This document shows positions 26,048 to 34,257 of a stretch of DNA of 64,000 nt, in pieces. A model generated the notes under the pieces. It did not search any database, was not told the DNA's origin, and saw nothing but the letters and a program-made list of their open reading frames with translations. Location: the NCBI RefSeq assembly GCF_002332425.1, contig NZ_NRGS01000025.1:62001-126000 (forward strand), given 5' to 3'. Each line of letters begins with the position of its first letter. Position 1 is the stretch's first letter. The position numbers and the translations under genes were made by a program. The stretch is from Brachybacterium alimentarium. Its GTDB lineage: Bacteria; Actinomycetota; Actinomycetes; Actinomycetales; Dermabacteraceae.

Positions 26048-27133
26048 TCAGTCGCCCAGGCGCTGACCGTTCTTCGCATCGAAGAGGTGGATGTGACCCT
26101 CGGCCGGACGGAAGTGGACGGTCTCGCCCTTGACCGGGGGACGACGGGCGTCGACTCGTGCGATGAACGGCTTGTCCGTCTCGTCCGCACCCTCGCGGCG
26201 ACCGTAGATGAACGCGTCGGCGCCGAGCTCCTCGACGAGGTCGACCTCGATCGCGATGCCCTGGTTGTCGGAGACCAGCTCGAGGTCCTCGGGGCGGACG
26301 CCCACGGTGACCGAGGTCTCGTCCGTCTCGGAGAGCGTGGAGCGATCCACGGGCACCACGGCGCCGCCGAACTCCACTCCCTGATCGGTGAGCTTCGTGT
26401 CGAACAGGTTCATGGCGGGGGAGCCGATGAAGCCGGCGACGAAGACGTTGTTCGGGTGGTCGTACATGCGGCGCGGGGAGTCCAGCTGCTGCAGGACGCC
26501 GTGGTCGAGGACCGCGACGCGGTCACCCATCGTCATCGCCTCGGTCTGGTCGTGGGTCACGTAGACCGTGGTGACGCCGAGGCGACGCTGCAGCGACGCG
26601 ATCTGGGTACGGGTCGCCACACGCAGCTTGGCGTCGAGGTTGGACAGCGGCTCGTCCATGAGGAACACCTGGGGCGAACGCACGATCGCACGACCCATGG
26701 CGACACGCTGACGCTGACCGCCCGAGAGCGCCTTCGGCTTGCGGTCGAGGTACTCGCTGAGGTCCAGGATCGCGGCGGCGTCCTCGACGCGCTTGCGGAT
26801 CTCGGCCTTGGGGGTGCCGGCGATCTTCAGGGCGAAGCCCATGTTGTCGGCGACCGTCATGTGCGGGTACAGAGCGTAGTTCTGGAACACCATCGCGATG
26901 TCGCGGTCCTTCGGCGGCACGTCCGTGACGTCGCGGTCGCCGATGAGGATGCGGCCGGCGTCGATCTCCTCGAGCCCGGCCAGCATGCGCAGGGCGGTCG
27001 ACTTGCCGGAGCCCGACGGGCCGACGAGGACGAGGAACTCGCTGTCGCCGACCTCGATGTTGAGGTTGTCGACGGCCGGGCGCTCCTGGCCCGGGTAGAC
27101 GCGCGAGGCGTTGTCGAAAGTCACTGTTGCCAT
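26048..27133 (-). CDS. ugpC: Sugar ABC transporter ATP-binding protein (UgpC/MsiK type)
   Basis: 361 aa. Walker A is GPSGSGKST near 37-45, the signature is LSGGQRQRVAMG, and Walker B is VFLMDEPLSNLD with a following switch His in VTHDQTEA. The C-terminal regulatory TOBE-like domain is typical of MalK, UgpC and MsiK. It is a single-gene unit with no permeases beside it. In streptomycetes one such ATPase powers many sugar importers, and the ABC operon at 2539-5910 lacks its own, so shared use is likely. AAGGAG precedes the ATG. Confidence 0.93.
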   Translation of the reverse strand: MATVTFDNASRVYPGQERPAVDNLNIEVGDSEFLVLVGPSGSGKSTALRMLAGLEEIDAGRILIGDRDVTDVPPKDRDIAMVFQNYALYPHMTVADNMGFALKIAGTPKAEIRKRVEDAAAILDLSEYLDRKPKALSGGQRQRVAMGRAIVRSPQVFLMDEPLSNLDAKLRVATRTQIASLQRRLGVTTVYVTHDQTEAMTMGDRVAVLDHGVLQQLDSPRRMYDHPNNVFVAGFIGSPAMNLFDTKLTDQGVEFGGAVVPVDRSTLSETDETSVTVGVRPEDLELVSDNQGIAIEVDLVEELGADAFIYGRREGADETDKPFIARVDARRPPVKGETVHFRPAEGHIHLFDAKNGQRLGD

Positions 27134-27242
27134 GGTGGTGCTCCTTCACCGGCAGGTACGTGCCGGACGGTCCGTTGTGAAGTGATGGTCACCGGTCTCG
27201 ATCGCCCCTCGCGAAGAGGTGCTCCCTTGCACCGGCGAGGTG

Positions 27243-27272
27243 AGTGTATCCCATCTCTCATCTGCCGGAAAA
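27243..27272 (-). promoter_or_regulatory. Promoter candidate of the shared ATPase gene
   Basis: On the minus strand TTTTCC (27272-27267) and TACACT (27248-27243) are 18 bases apart, about 110 bases before the start codon. The -35 touches the left flank of the insertion sequence. The -35 match is weak, so this is tentative. Confidence 0.35.
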
Positions 27273-27279
27273 CCCTCGC

Positions 27280-27338
27280 GTTGACTCACGAGAAATGCCC
27301 GCGAAACGGTTTCGTTGCCTCATGAGAGGGATGCCCGC
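27280..27338. repeat. Left end: two direct copies of the terminal repeat
   Basis: The outer copy starts GTTGACTCACGAG at 27280, the inner copy GTTGCCTCATGAG at 27314; both end in ATGCCCGC. They are in the same orientation, 34 bases apart. Confidence 0.85.
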
Positions 27339-27391
27339 GTAGGTCGGCGTGTCCTGGGCCGTGGCAGCGTCCGGCGGGCCGAGCGTGAGGC

Positions 27392-28648
27392 ATGGGACTG
27401 ACAATGGCGCAGAGGCAGGCGGTCACCCGGCAGGTCGCGATCCGGTATCGGGCGGCGTCCAAGACCGCGAAAACGGTGATCTTGGACGAGTTGTGCGCGA
27501 CGACGGGCTGGCATCGTGATCACGCCCGTAAGGCGCTGCGGCGGGCGTTGGGGCCGCGCCCTGCAGGGCGCACGAGACGGAGGCTGGCGACGCCCCGGCC
27601 GCCGAAGTACGGCCCTGACGTGATGGCAGCGCTGCGGAAGGTGTGGGCGGTGATGGGCGCTCCGGCGGGCAAGCGGATGGCGCCGTTCATGGGCGAGATC
27701 GTGGAGCGGCTGCGGGCGTGCGGCGAGCTCGACCTCAGCGACGAGACCGCTGCGCTGCTGTGTTCGATGTCGGCAGCCACGATGGATCGCCGGCTCGCCC
27801 CGGACCGGAAGAAGCTCCAGATCAGGGGCCGTTCGGGTACGAAGCCCGGCACGTTGCTGAAGTCGCAGATCCCGATCCGGACCTGGGCGGAGTGGAACGA
27901 GGCCGAGCCCGGGTTCGTCGAGATCGACTGCGTCGGCCACGAGGGCGGAGACCCCTCTGGGGACTTCTGCCAGACCCTGACGGTCACCGATATCCACACC
28001 GGCTGGACAGAGACCGCGGCAGTGCGGAACAAGGCCCAGAAGTGGGTGTTCGCGGCGCTGGTCGAGCTTTCCGCGAGGTTCCCGTTTACGGTCAAGGGGA
28101 TCGACTCGGACAACGGGTCGGAGTTCATCAACAGCCATCTGCTGCGCTACTGCCAGGGGCAGAAGATCACCTTCACTCGGTCGCGGTCGGGCAACAAGAA
28201 CGACGGCGCGCACGTGGAGGAGAAGAACTGGTCGGTGGTCCGCAAGACCGTCGGCTACTACCGCTACGACACCGCTGCCGAGCTCGAGCTGCTCGGGCAG
28301 ATCTACGAGGTGCTGCGGTGGCAGACGAACTTCTTCTCGCCCAGCCAGAAGCTGATCTCCAAGACCAGATACGGCGCGAAAGTCACCAAGCGCTACGACC
28401 CCGCGCAGACGCCCTACCAGCGGGTTCTGTCCAGCGAGAAGGTCTCGAAGAAGTCCAAGACCACGCTGACGCGTCAGTACCGCACGCTGAACCCGGCCCA
28501 GCTGCGCCGCGATCTGCTCGACCTCCAAGACCAGCTCCTAGACCTCGTCCGCGCCAAGCACCAACCGACCCGCCTGCCGGTCACCCCGCCGACCGCTTCG
28601 CGGGCAAAAACGAGTGAGGCAACGAAGAAGACCAAGCGGGCATCTTGA
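27392..28648 (+). CDS. DDE (rve-type) transposase
   Basis: 418 aa. The N-terminal helix-turn-helix region contains TVILDELCATTGWHRDHARK. The integrase-like core has Asp179 in EIDCVGHEGG, Asp240 in DSDNGSEFIN and Glu276 in HVEEKNW, the D-D(35)E spacing of retroviral-type integrases. A basic C-terminal tail follows. The exact IS family is uncertain; it looks like the integrase-core group often filed as ISNCY-type. An internal ATG four codons later is an alternative start. The frame is complete, so the element may be active. Confidence 0.88.
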   Translation: MGLTMAQRQAVTRQVAIRYRAASKTAKTVILDELCATTGWHRDHARKALRRALGPRPAGRTRRRLATPRPPKYGPDVMAALRKVWAVMGAPAGKRMAPFMGEIVERLRACGELDLSDETAALLCSMSAATMDRRLAPDRKKLQIRGRSGTKPGTLLKSQIPIRTWAEWNEAEPGFVEIDCVGHEGGDPSGDFCQTLTVTDIHTGWTETAAVRNKAQKWVFAALVELSARFPFTVKGIDSDNGSEFINSHLLRYCQGQKITFTRSRSGNKNDGAHVEEKNWSVVRKTVGYYRYDTAAELELLGQIYEVLRWQTNFFSPSQKLISKTRYGAKVTKRYDPAQTPYQRVLSSEKVSKKSKTTLTRQYRTLNPAQLRRDLLDLQDQLLDLVRAKHQPTRLPVTPPTASRAKTSEATKKTKRAS

Positions 28649-28659
28649 CATGAGGCAAC
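28600..28659. repeat. Right end: two direct copies of the terminal repeat
   Basis: Read on the minus strand, copies start GTTGCCTCATGTC (28659) and GTTGCCTCACTCG (28623), 36 bases apart, both ending in TGCCCGC. The inner copy is inside the transposase coding sequence, the outer overlaps its stop region. Confidence 0.85.
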
Positions 28660-28744
28660 AGGACCCTGTCCGGTCCCGTGTCGACGGAAGGGCGAGCACG
28701 GAGCCGCAGCGGTGCGGCGTGGTCCGCTGCGGGATACTGGGGGA

Positions 28745-29563
28745 GTGGATATCACTGAGCTCACCCGGAAGATCCTCGACCGGCGCGCGAAGGACGGTGA
28801 CCCGCTGCGCATCGTCCAGGCGGGTCATCCCGCCCTGCGCCGCACCTCCCTCTCCGCACGCGGGCGACTGGCCCCCGAGCTGCTGCTGGAGCTGGTCGAC
28901 GCGATGACGGTCACCATGCGCGATGCTCCTGGCGTCGGGCTCGCCGCACCGCAGGTCGGGCTGCCTCTGTCGCTGTACGTCATCGAGGATCGCGTGCGCG
29001 CCGCGGCAGGCGTCGGGTCCGAGGAGGAACAGCACGGGGAGGATGGGGAGCACGGGGAGAACGGGGACGACGCGCCGGATCAGCCCCACGAGTCCCACGG
29101 TCGCCGCGCGGTCGACGACACCGACGAGCTCGACGACCTCGAGGAGCGCGATGCCGAGGACGATCTGCTCGAGCGTCGGCCCGTTCCCCTCCGTGCGCTG
29201 CTGGACCCACAGGTCACGCTGTTGGGCACCGAGCGCGTCTACGCATGGGAGGGATGCCTGTCGGTCGACGGCTGGCAGTCCATCGTGCCGAGGTCCCGCC
29301 GGGTGCGGGTGCAGGCCCTGGAGCTGCTGCCGGGCGGTGAGCTGCGCGAGATCGACGAGGAGCACGTGGGCTGGCCGGCACGGATCCTCCAGCACGAGAC
29401 CGACCATCTGGCCGGGACCCTCTGCCACGACCTGATGGTCCCGCGCTCGTACATCGAGTCCGGGTACGCGCCGTACTACGCGGACCTGGGGGAGGCGGTG
29501 CGTCGCCTCGGCCTGAGCGGGGAGATCGCCGAGCTCGGCGAGGGCGAGGTCATCGCTCGCTGA
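28745..29563 (+). CDS. def: Peptide deformylase with acidic insert
   Basis: Removes the N-formyl group from new proteins. 272 aa against roughly 170-200 for common forms. All three motifs are intact: GVGLAAPQ (63-70), EGCLS (169-173) and HETDH (217-221), giving the Cys and two His metal ligands and the catalytic Glu. Between motifs 1 and 2, residues about 91-147 are an insert dominated by Asp, Glu, Gly and His. It starts at GTG; GATACT lies six bases upstream, so it may be leaderless. The insertion sequence ends about 85 bases before it. Confidence 0.9.
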   Translation: MDITELTRKILDRRAKDGDPLRIVQAGHPALRRTSLSARGRLAPELLLELVDAMTVTMRDAPGVGLAAPQVGLPLSLYVIEDRVRAAAGVGSEEEQHGEDGEHGENGDDAPDQPHESHGRRAVDDTDELDDLEERDAEDDLLERRPVPLRALLDPQVTLLGTERVYAWEGCLSVDGWQSIVPRSRRVRVQALELLPGGELREIDEEHVGWPARILQHETDHLAGTLCHDLMVPRSYIESGYAPYYADLGEAVRRLGLSGEIAELGEGEVIAR

Positions 29564-29658
29564 GACCGCGCCCAGAGCAGCGACGGAGGCGTGCTGCCAG
29601 GCGGGGGCGGTAGCTTGTCCCTGTTCACGACATGCATGACACGAGATGAGGGGAGCCG

Positions 29659-30399
29659 ATGGTGAGCTCGGATGACCAGAACACACCGCAGAGCGGAGAG
29701 CTCGAGGACGGCGACGTCCGCGAGCAGCTCGACGAGCGCTGGCTGTCGGTGATCGATGGCGCCATGAAGGTGCAGGCACCGCTCGCGCGTCGTTATGTCG
29801 AGGGTCTGCGCGCCAAGCACCCGGAGGCCACCGACCGGCAGCTGCTGGAGAAGGTCACCGGACGCTTCTCCTCCCTGATGACGCTGACCGGTGCGGGCAT
29901 CGGCGGGGTCGCGGCGCTGCCGGGTCTCGGCACGGCCGCTGCCCTGGGGCTGACGGTGGGCGAGGGCATCTCCTTCGCGGAGGCCTGCGCGTTCCTCACC
30001 CTCGCCGCGGCGGACATCCACGGTGTCGACATGTCGGACCGCAGCACCCGACGCCTGGTGCTCATGGGCGTGCTCAGCGGTGACCGCGGCGCCGAGATCA
30101 TCGCCAAGGCGATGGGCAAGCAGGGCCTGCAGTGGAACGCGGTGCTCGGCGGGGGCGGCGGCTTCCTGCCCGGTCTGGTGAGCAAGCAGATCTCGAAGTA
30201 CGTGCGGCGTCGGGTGTTCGCCCGCACCGGGAAGCTGTGGCTCGGGCGTCTGCTGCCCTTCGGTGTCGGCGCGGTCATCGGTGGCTTCGGCGCTCGGGCG
30301 GTCTCCCGCTCCGTGGTCGAGGCGATGCTGGAGATCTTCTCCCAGGCACCCACGCTCGAGGGCGAGCTCGCCGGGGACGGCCCCGCGCTCGAGGGCTGA
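29659..30399 (+). CDS. Hypothetical protein, possibly EcsC-like
   Basis: 246 aa. A polar N-terminus is followed by YVEGLRAKHPEATDRQLLEK and a Gly-rich hydrophobic stretch TGAGIGGVAALPGLGTAAAL. Further hydrophobic parts are near 160 (GGGGGFLPGLVSKQ) and 200 (LLPFGVGAVIGGFGARAV). This alternation of amphipathic helices and Gly-rich turns resembles EcsC-type proteins, but I cannot confirm a family. It converges with the pyrophosphatase gene. GGGGAG precedes the ATG. Function unknown. Confidence 0.65.
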   Translation: MVSSDDQNTPQSGELEDGDVREQLDERWLSVIDGAMKVQAPLARRYVEGLRAKHPEATDRQLLEKVTGRFSSLMTLTGAGIGGVAALPGLGTAAALGLTVGEGISFAEACAFLTLAAADIHGVDMSDRSTRRLVLMGVLSGDRGAEIIAKAMGKQGLQWNAVLGGGGGFLPGLVSKQISKYVRRRVFARTGKLWLGRLLPFGVGAVIGGFGARAVSRSVVEAMLEIFSQAPTLEGELAGDGPALEG

Positions 30400-30500
30400 G
30401 TCCCGCCGGGACGTCGGGCGGCGCTCGCGGTGAGCGGGTGCGCGGATGACCGTGCACCGACGCCGACGCGCAGGCGACGAACACAGACGCCGACGCGCAG

Positions 30501-30532
30501 ATGACGAAGGAGGGGCGCCCCTCCTTCGTCAT
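30501..30532. terminator. Perfect 32-bp palindrome, bidirectional terminator
   Basis: 16+16 base perfect inverted repeat beginning ATGACGAAGGAGGGGC, without a separate loop, lies between the convergent hypothetical gene and ppa. In RNA a strong stem with a few central bases unpaired would form in both directions. It is preceded by two copies of GACGCCGACGCGCAG (about 30463-30500). Confidence 0.65.
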
Positions 30533-30571
30533 GCCGGTCCGCTCCGCAGGCGAGGTCCGGGCGATGCGGAC

Positions 30572-31084
30572 TCAGACCTCCTGTGTGAAGTCGTTCTCAT
30601 GCTCCGTGCCGACGGCACGCTGGTAGGACTGACGGATCTCGGCCTCCGCGTCGCTGCGGCCCTCCCAGTGCGCGCCCTCGACGCTCTTGCCCGGCTCGAG
30701 GTCCTTGTAGACCTCGAAGAAGTGCTGGATCTCCAGCCGATGGAACTCCGAGACATCCGTGAGCTCCTGGCGGCGCACCTGTCGCCGGTCGCCGACCGGG
30801 ACCGCGACGATCTTGTCGTCGCCGCCGGCCTCGTCCCGCATGCGGAACATGCCGAGGGCACGGCAGCGGATCAGGCATCCCGGGAACGTGGGCTCCTCGA
30901 GCAGCACGAGGCAGTCCAGGGGGTCCCCGTCCTCACCGAGGGTGCCTTCGATGAACCCGTAGTCATCGGGATAGCGAGTGGCGGTGAACAGCATCCGGTC
31001 CAGGCGGATCCGCCCGTTGTGGTGGTCCACCTCGTACTTGTTCCGGTTCCCGCGAGGGATCTCGATGGTTACGTCGAATTCCAC
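30572..31084 (-). CDS. ppa: Inorganic pyrophosphatase
   Basis: Family I soluble enzyme hydrolysing pyrophosphate, 170 aa. Family marks are [33 protein letters not shown] (metal-binding aspartates) and [10 protein letters not shown] start at the GTG giving [12 protein letters not shown], which matches the usual N-terminus; the frame continues upstream but antisense to dacB. It is divergent from dacB with 66 bases between. The last residues DFTQEV are polar. Confidence 0.95.
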   Translation of the reverse strand: MEFDVTIEIPRGNRNKYEVDHHNGRIRLDRMLFTATRYPDDYGFIEGTLGEDGDPLDCLVLLEEPTFPGCLIRCRALGMFRMRDEAGGDDKIVAVPVGDRRQVRRQELTDVSEFHRLEIQHFFEVYKDLEPGKSVEGAHWEGRSDAEAEIRQSYQRAVGTEHENDFTQEV

Positions 31085-31150
31085 GACAGCCGCTCCGTTG
31101 CTCCGGCCCTGTGGGCACTGGTTCTGACCGGGACACCATATCGTGGGGGC

Positions 31151-32560
31151 ATGGTGGGACGAGTACCCGAGCGGGTGTGGCGCACGACGGCGATCGTGCT
31201 GTGCGCCGCCGTGCCCGCGAGCTTCTATCTGATCGGGGATCTCACCGACGCCTTCCCGGGGGTGCTCACGATCAGCTCCGAGCAGGAGGGCCCCGAGGCG
31301 GGCCCGCGTGCGCAGGCAGAGGACTGGGACCGTGTCCCCGCCGCCGCGCCAGGGCCTGACGTGGCACCGGAGGTCGACCCCACCAGCAGTGCTGACCTGG
31401 AAGAACGCATGTCCGCGCATGCTGGGGACCCCGTGGTGGACGACGGGCTCGCCTTCAGCGTGGTCGACGTCGAGACCGGCGAGGTCATCGCCGCACGGGA
31501 TGCTGACGCCGCACGGGTCCCCGCCTCGACCCTCAAGCTGCTCACCGCCGCCGCTGTGCTGCGCCTGTACACCGGGGACGAGGTGCTGACCACCCGCGCG
31601 ACCGTCGAGGACGGACTCATCACTCTCCAGGGCGGTGGTGACATGACTCTCACCGATGCCGACCTGCGCGACCTCGCGACCCAGGCGGCGCAGCTCGCCA
31701 CCGACCAGGGCACCGAGGAGGTCTCGCTCGCGCTGGACACCAGCTATCTCAGCGGCGGCGCGAACCCTGCTTGGGGCAGCAACGGCACAGCGGGCGGGTG
31801 GGTCACGCCCACCGCCACGCTCGCCCTGGACGAAGGCTGGCTGGACGGCGAGCAGTACGGACCCAAGTCGACCGACCCGGAGGGGGACGTCGCCCGGCGT
31901 TTCGTGGAGCTGCTCGAGGAGCAGGGGCTCACGGTGACCGGGAAGGTCACGTCGGCCGACGCGCCGACTGAGGCGCCGAGCGTCGAGGTGCATTCCGCTC
32001 CGCTCTCCGAGATCGTGCAGCACACGCTCCTGATCTCCGACAACACCACCGCCGAGCTGCTGGCCCACCTCGTCGCGGCCGCTCGCGGCGACGAGACCAC
32101 TACGGAGGGGGCTGCCGCTGCGGTCGAGGCCGAGGTGCGCGACCTCGCCACCGAAGCCGGAGTCCCCGCGGAGGATCTCGAGGCGCTCACGATCCGTGAC
32201 GGGTCCGGGCTCTCGACGGAGGACCGGGTCCCGCCGGCCCTGTTCTCCGCAGTGCTCGCCCAGGCATCCTCGCCCGAGGAGCCTGTCCTGCAGCAGATCC
32301 TGTTCGACGTCCCGATCGCCGGGCTCAGCGGAACCCTCGCCGACAGGTTCGGCGACCAGGACGTCAGCGACGCCCGCGGCCTGGTGCGAGGCAAGACCGG
32401 ATATCTCGGAGGCTCCTCCACCCTGGCCGGCACCGTCGTGCTGGCGGACGGACGCACCGCCGGCTTCTCGATCGTGGTGCACGGCTTCGACGGCGCCGAC
32501 GCCGACGCAGCCCGCGCCGCGGTCGACGACGTCGCCGCAGAGATGGTCAGGGGTTCCTGA
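31151..32560 (+). CDS. dacB: D-alanyl-D-alanine carboxypeptidase/endopeptidase (PBP4 type)
   Basis: 469 aa. An N-terminal membrane segment ([20 protein letters not shown]) exports the enzyme to act on peptidoglycan stem peptides. Active-site motifs are STLK at about 126-129, SDN in LISDNTTAE, and KTG near 415 (RGKTGYLGG). The large insert between the first two motifs is normal for this class (S13). TATCGT at 31139-31144 stands six bases before the ATG, so the gene is probably leaderless. Its stop shares one base with the tilS start. Confidence 0.93.
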   Translation: MVGRVPERVWRTTAIVLCAAVPASFYLIGDLTDAFPGVLTISSEQEGPEAGPRAQAEDWDRVPAAAPGPDVAPEVDPTSSADLEERMSAHAGDPVVDDGLAFSVVDVETGEVIAARDADAARVPASTLKLLTAAAVLRLYTGDEVLTTRATVEDGLITLQGGGDMTLTDADLRDLATQAAQLATDQGTEEVSLALDTSYLSGGANPAWGSNGTAGGWVTPTATLALDEGWLDGEQYGPKSTDPEGDVARRFVELLEEQGLTVTGKVTSADAPTEAPSVEVHSAPLSEIVQHTLLISDNTTAELLAHLVAAARGDETTTEGAAAAVEAEVRDLATEAGVPAEDLEALTIRDGSGLSTEDRVPPALFSAVLAQASSPEEPVLQQILFDVPIAGLSGTLADRFGDQDVSDARGLVRGKTGYLGGSSTLAGTVVLADGRTAGFSIVVHGFDGADADAARAAVDDVAAEMVRGS

Positions 32561-33657
32561 TGGCCGGACCGCCCCCGGTCGTCGCCCGCGGCAGGACCGC
32601 GGTGCGCGGCGCGCTCGCCCAGCGGCTCGAGACGCTCGCGGACGACACCGCCGTGGGCAGGCTCGCGCCCCGCGTGGTCGTGGGTCTCAGCGGGGGAGCG
32701 GACTCGCTCGCGCTGCTGGCGACGACGGTCTGGGTGGCGTCACGCATGGGGCTGGAGTGCGAGGCGGCGATCGTGGACCACGGGCTCCAGGACGAGTCCT
32801 CCTCCGTCGCCGAGCGTGCCCGGGCCCAGGCCGAACGGCTGGGGGCGACGGCCCACGTGCTGCGGGTGGGGGTGGACCCCGACGCTCCCGGCGGGCTCGA
32901 GAACGCGGCGCGCGATGCCCGTCATGCCGCGCTGGACGCACTGCTCGAGGATCGAGGCGCCCTCGCCCTCCTGCTCGGCCACACCCTCGATGACCAGGCC
33001 GAGCAGGTGCTGATGGGCCTGGCACGCGGTGCTGGGCCGCGGGCGCTGGCAGGGATCCCGCGCTCTCGCGACGCGCTGCTGCGGCCGTTCCTCGGCACCG
33101 GCCGCGACGAGTCCACGGCGCTGCGCCGGGAGGACACCGAGGAGATCTGCCGCCTCCATGACCTGGAGTGGTGGGAGGACCCGATGAACGCGGACGAGTC
33201 GATGCTCCGCGCCCGGGTGCGGCATCGGGCGCTCCCGCTGCTGCGGGAGGTCCTCGGCGAGCAGGTCGATGTGAACCTCGCCCGCACCGCCGACCTCCTC
33301 CGCCCCGACGTCGACCATCTCGACGCCGAAGCGCACGACCTGCTGGATTCGCTGGTCCGGGACGGCGGCGAGCAGCGTGAGGAGGAGGACCTCCTGCTCC
33401 TGGACGTCCATGCTCTGGCCGTCGCTCCCGCCGCACTGCGCACCCGCGTGCTGCGGGACGCCTCGCGGCGGGCTCGGCACCTCTGCGAGGAGGAGACGGA
33501 ACGCGCCGGGTCCACCAAGTCGCTGCTGCGCCGGCAGGTGCTCACGATCGACGCTCTGGTGGTCTCATGGCATGGTCAGGCAGCAGTACCCGTACCGGGT
33601 AGGATCGAGGTCGCTCGCCGCGACGGCCTGTTGGTGTGGCGCCGTACGGATCCGTGA
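32560..33657 (+). CDS. tilS: tRNA(Ile)-lysidine synthase
   Basis: 365 aa N-type ATP pyrophosphatase that changes C34 of the CAU-anticodon tRNA-Ile to lysidine. The PP-loop SGGADS is at 44-49, and [20 protein letters not shown] follows. The segment RNDD-like [19 protein letters not shown] is typical of TilS. The C-terminal domain is short. Translation is coupled to dacB by a one-base overlap, and hpt follows, the usual tilS-hpt-ftsH order. Confidence 0.95.
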   Translation: MAGPPPVVARGRTAVRGALAQRLETLADDTAVGRLAPRVVVGLSGGADSLALLATTVWVASRMGLECEAAIVDHGLQDESSSVAERARAQAERLGATAHVLRVGVDPDAPGGLENAARDARHAALDALLEDRGALALLLGHTLDDQAEQVLMGLARGAGPRALAGIPRSRDALLRPFLGTGRDESTALRREDTEEICRLHDLEWWEDPMNADESMLRARVRHRALPLLREVLGEQVDVNLARTADLLRPDVDHLDAEAHDLLDSLVRDGGEQREEEDLLLLDVHALAVAPAALRTRVLRDASRRARHLCEEETERAGSTKSLLRRQVLTIDALVVSWHGQAAVPVPGRIEVARRDGLLVWRRTDP

Positions 33658-33701
33658 GCCGCGGCGGACGCACCCCACCACGTTCCCTGGAGGAGATCCG
33701 C

Positions 33702-34256
33702 GTGCCCCAGACGCACCACCATCCCGATGTCGAACGGATTCTGCTGGATGAGCAGCAGATCCGCGAGAAGGTCACCGAGCTCGGTGAGCAGATCGCCGCG
33801 GACTACGCGGACGAACCGCCGATCCTCGTGGGTGTCCTCAAGGGTGCGGTGATGGTGATGGCCGATCTCGCCCGTTCGATCCCGCTGGACGTCGAGATGG
33901 ACTGGATGGCGGTCTCCTCCTACGGCTCGGGCACGAAGTCCTCCGGCGTCGTGCGGATCCTCAAGGATCTCTCCGCCGACATCGACGGGCGCCGCGTGCT
34001 GATCGTCGAGGACATCATCGACTCGGGCCTGACCTTGAAGTGGCTGCTGTCGAACCTCCGTTCGCGCGGCCCCAAGAGCGTCGAGATCTGCACCCTCCTG
34101 CGCAAGCCGGAGGCGGCGCGGGTGGAGATCGACGTGAAGTACGTCGGCTTCGACATTCCCAACGAGTTCGTGATCGGCTACGGACTCGACTTCTCGGAGG
34201 CCTACCGGAACCTCCCCTACGTGGGCGTGCTCAAGCGCTCGGTCTACGAGGACTGA
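33702..34256 (+). CDS. hpt: Hypoxanthine phosphoribosyltransferase
   Basis: 184 aa purine-salvage enzyme forming IMP/GMP from hypoxanthine or guanine and PRPP. The PRPP loop [14 protein letters not shown] is near 100-113, and [15 protein letters not shown] and [18 protein letters not shown] are also family marks. The GTG start follows GGAGGAGATCC. It is separated from ftsH by one base. Confidence 0.95.
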   Translation: MPQTHHHPDVERILLDEQQIREKVTELGEQIAADYADEPPILVGVLKGAVMVMADLARSIPLDVEMDWMAVSSYGSGTKSSGVVRILKDLSADIDGRRVLIVEDIIDSGLTLKWLLSNLRSRGPKSVEICTLLRKPEAARVEIDVKYVGFDIPNEFVIGYGLDFSEAYRNLPYVGVLKRSVYED

Positions 34257-34257
34257 T

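Larger units (their letters stand above)
27280..28659 (+). mobile_element. Insertion sequence with doubled terminal repeats
   Basis: About 1.38 kb, with one transposase gene filling it. Each end has two copies of a 23-25-bp repeat of the form GTTGCCTCATG...GATGCCCGC: left 27280-27302 and 27314-27338, right (reverse) 28636-28659 and 28600-28623. ACCCT occurs at 27272-27276 and 28663-28667, three bases outside the outer repeats. It could be a 5-bp target duplication if the true ends are 27277 and 28662. The element looks intact, and lies between the ATPase promoter and def. Confidence 0.85.
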
